DNA of 64,000 bases, from assembly GCF_004193775.1 (NCBI RefSeq), contig NC_041006.1, forward strand, positions 28,695,013-28,759,012, given 5' to 3'. The notes beneath the pieces are model-generated. The model was not told where the DNA came from. It was given only the letters and a program-made list of their open reading frames with translations, and did not search any database. The stretch's first letter is position 1. Each line of letters opens with the position of its first letter. Positions 62,406 to 64,000 of this stretch are shown one piece after another. Both the position numbers and the translations under genes were made by a program. This DNA is from Glycine soja. Lineage: Eukaryota; Streptophyta; Magnoliopsida; Fabales; Fabaceae.

Positions 62406-63520
62406 TGATGTGCCATCATTTTCTTCTATTTCTTATACCCGTTTTGCATCATTTTAATTACTGATTAGTCTTAATAGTCAAATTAATTAGGCAGTTTTAT
62501 TATTTGGGCTCATTTAGTTAATTTGATGTTTTTAATCTAATTTCAGGAATTAATGAAACATTGGGCTTAATCCGGATTTTGGTTGTGGGCTTGAAGAGGG
62601 CAAATAAGCAGCGCTTAATCCGGATTTCAGTGTTTATTTCGTTATGGGCCAGAATAATGTAATAGGGCCCAGTGACTTTGAGTGACTCTTTTAAATAGTA
62701 GCCTTGGGATTTGTGCAAGGCTATTATGTTAGACCATTATTCAGAGCATAGGGTTGAGGGTTTTACGTTTTCTGTTCTAATGCTACTGTTCATGTAATGT
62801 AATTTTCCATTTTCTGCTTCTAATTGCAATTTCGTTCTTGTTTCTTCTTCTGCCTTTAGTTTCATTTACGTTTTCTGTTCTTAGTTTCATTTACGTTTTA
62901 TGCTCTTATCTTTATTTACGTTTCTGCTCCTAGTTTCATTTATGTTCTCTGTTTTCGTTGAAATTATGGAAGGCTAATTTTCTGGTGTTGTTTCCTTCTG
63001 AAAACGAAGCTTAACTCTCTTCGAGGTTCTATTTATAATGTAGCTTCTTGGTAGTTTTCCCTTCACCAATTAACCTACTTTCGTTAATATTAATCTGTGC
63101 ACGCTTCTTGTTTGATTAATTTCCTCTAAGCCTAACTTGCGTTCATGCTTAATGGATGAAGGGTTAATTGGTGTATGTGTTGCCTAATCATGTATTGACA
63201 GCCCTAAGTTGGTTTTCGCTTAGTAAATTAAAATAGGGTTGGATTAAGTGATTAACTATTAGGGACAAATTCTCCATAACCTAGGACAAGATAGTGGCTT
63301 CTGAATCAGAGGAAACAACCCATTTTTAATACTATTAATTTCGCATTCTAGTTCGCTTGTTCTTTATTTCACAAAACAAACAACCCCCCCCCCAATCGTT
63401 ACTGTTACTGCAAGTATATTATGAACATTTTGTTTATCATTGCTCGTTGGGAAACAACCTAGGATCACTTCCTAGTTACTGCCTTTTAATGTTTATTTGA
63501 TTCGGGTACGGCCTCGATCA
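62406..63520 (+). repeat. 5' LTR of a gypsy (Athila/Calypso-like) element running off the window
   Basis: Begins TGATGTGCC and ends CTCGATCA, about 1115 bp. Three bases later comes the primer-binding site TGGCGCCGTTGCCGAGGA (63524-63541), complementary to the 3' end of tRNA-Asp with one mismatch, as used by Athila/Calypso-type gypsy elements. 62855-62962 has about four copies of a 26-bp unit built on 'tagtttcatttacgttttctgt'. The left edge relies on the TG dinucleotide and is approximate. Confidence 0.75.
62855..62962. repeat. About four copies of a 26-bp repeat inside the gypsy LTR
   Basis: Pyrimidine-rich unit 'tagtttcatttacgttttctgttct' with variation, immediately before the conserved 3' half of the LTR. 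Non-coding. Confidence 0.75.
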
Positions 63521-63541
63521 AATTTGGCGCCGTTGCCGAGG

Positions 63542-64000
63542 AGTAGTGTCCAAAGGTTCATAATAGCTAGTGTCGTGTTAGTGTTTAATTCTTTCATGTT
63601 TTATGTTTATTTGTTAGTGTTGTGTTAGTGTGTATGTTAGTGTTGTTTAGTGTCTTGGTATTTTGTTTAGTGTGTGTTTTGTTTTAGTTTTTTTGTTAAG
63701 TGCTTCCCCTGTTTCAGTTTTGGGTGTTTTGCTGTGAATTATGTAGCGACGGATTTTAGCGACCACCCTTGATAAATTATTTGGGATTTTTTGTTTTAGT
63801 AGCTAGAGTTGTTATTTTTGGCTGAATTTTTTTTGTGGTAACTTCTTTTAATCTATATTTTGTGGGAAAAATAGCTAGAGCCTTTAGTTTGGTCAGATTT
63901 GAAAGTTCCAAAAAAGTAGCAAATTTTATTTTTGTCAAAACTTCAAACGACCATAACTTTTGCTCCGGTTATCAGAATCGCAATTATTATATATGTATTT
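63542..64000 (+). other. Gypsy element leader, incomplete
   Basis: T-rich untranslated leader downstream of the primer-binding site, with repeats of 'gtgttagtgt'. No gag start codon is reached before the window ends. Confidence 0.55.

Overview
This window is plant nuclear DNA. It is AT-rich, with long (TA)n and (GT)n microsatellites, spliced genes and many nested transposons. The protein families, and a GH3 promoter carrying the textbook soybean auxin-response modules, point to soybean (Glycine max) or a close relative.

Only two loci look like intact host genes. The first is a three-exon GH3 acyl-acid-amido synthetase (21377-23786, +). Its promoter holds CCCTCGTGTCTC (D1-type) and CACGCAATCCTTTGTCTC (D4-type) upstream of a TATA box, as in the classic soybean auxin-inducible GH3 gene. 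The second is a two-exon MazG-like/dCTP pyrophosphatase gene (48411-48905, +). A degraded GH3 duplicate lies at about 7.8-9.8 kb. It has lost its TATA box, has a frameshift in exon 1, and has lost 1.5 kb of coding sequence.

The rest is a layered transposon landscape. 0-8 kb: a LINE tail, two CACTA-type termini, microsatellites, and a four-copy 177-bp tandem repeat in the GH3-pseudogene promoter segment. 9.8-20.4 kb: a decayed gypsy (Athila-like) LTR-gag remnant and two more CACTA termini. 24.6-29.4 kb: a Ty1/copia element with both LTRs, a frameshifted gag-pol, and a 395-bp tandem duplication across its 3' edge. 31.0-43.3 kb: a large CACTA (En/Spm) element on the minus strand. It has a TNP2-type transposase (43.3-40.1 kb), a Transposase_24 plus Ulp1-protease-like gene (34.8-31.75 kb), a subterminal hairpin array (31.0-31.5 kb), and captured host sequence including a broken C2H2 zinc-finger gene (38.4-39.0 kb).

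46.5-48.2 kb is a solo LTR with a perfect target duplication, about 240 bp upstream of the MazG-like gene. 51.5-58.3 kb is a complete two-LTR element of the same LTR family in the opposite orientation. It carries gag and a 'putative plant transposon protein' but no pol, and it sits inside an older copia integrase. 60.4-64.0 kb holds a gypsy integrase scrap, a CACTA terminus, a 504-bp terminal-inverted-repeat element, and the 5' LTR plus tRNA-Asp-type primer site of a gypsy element that leaves the window.

The most unusual structure is an array of about eleven consecutive hairpins inside the 1.65-kb LTR family. The loops are nearly constant, while the stems differ from unit to unit yet remain self-complementary, and the arms are conserved in all three LTR copies seen here.
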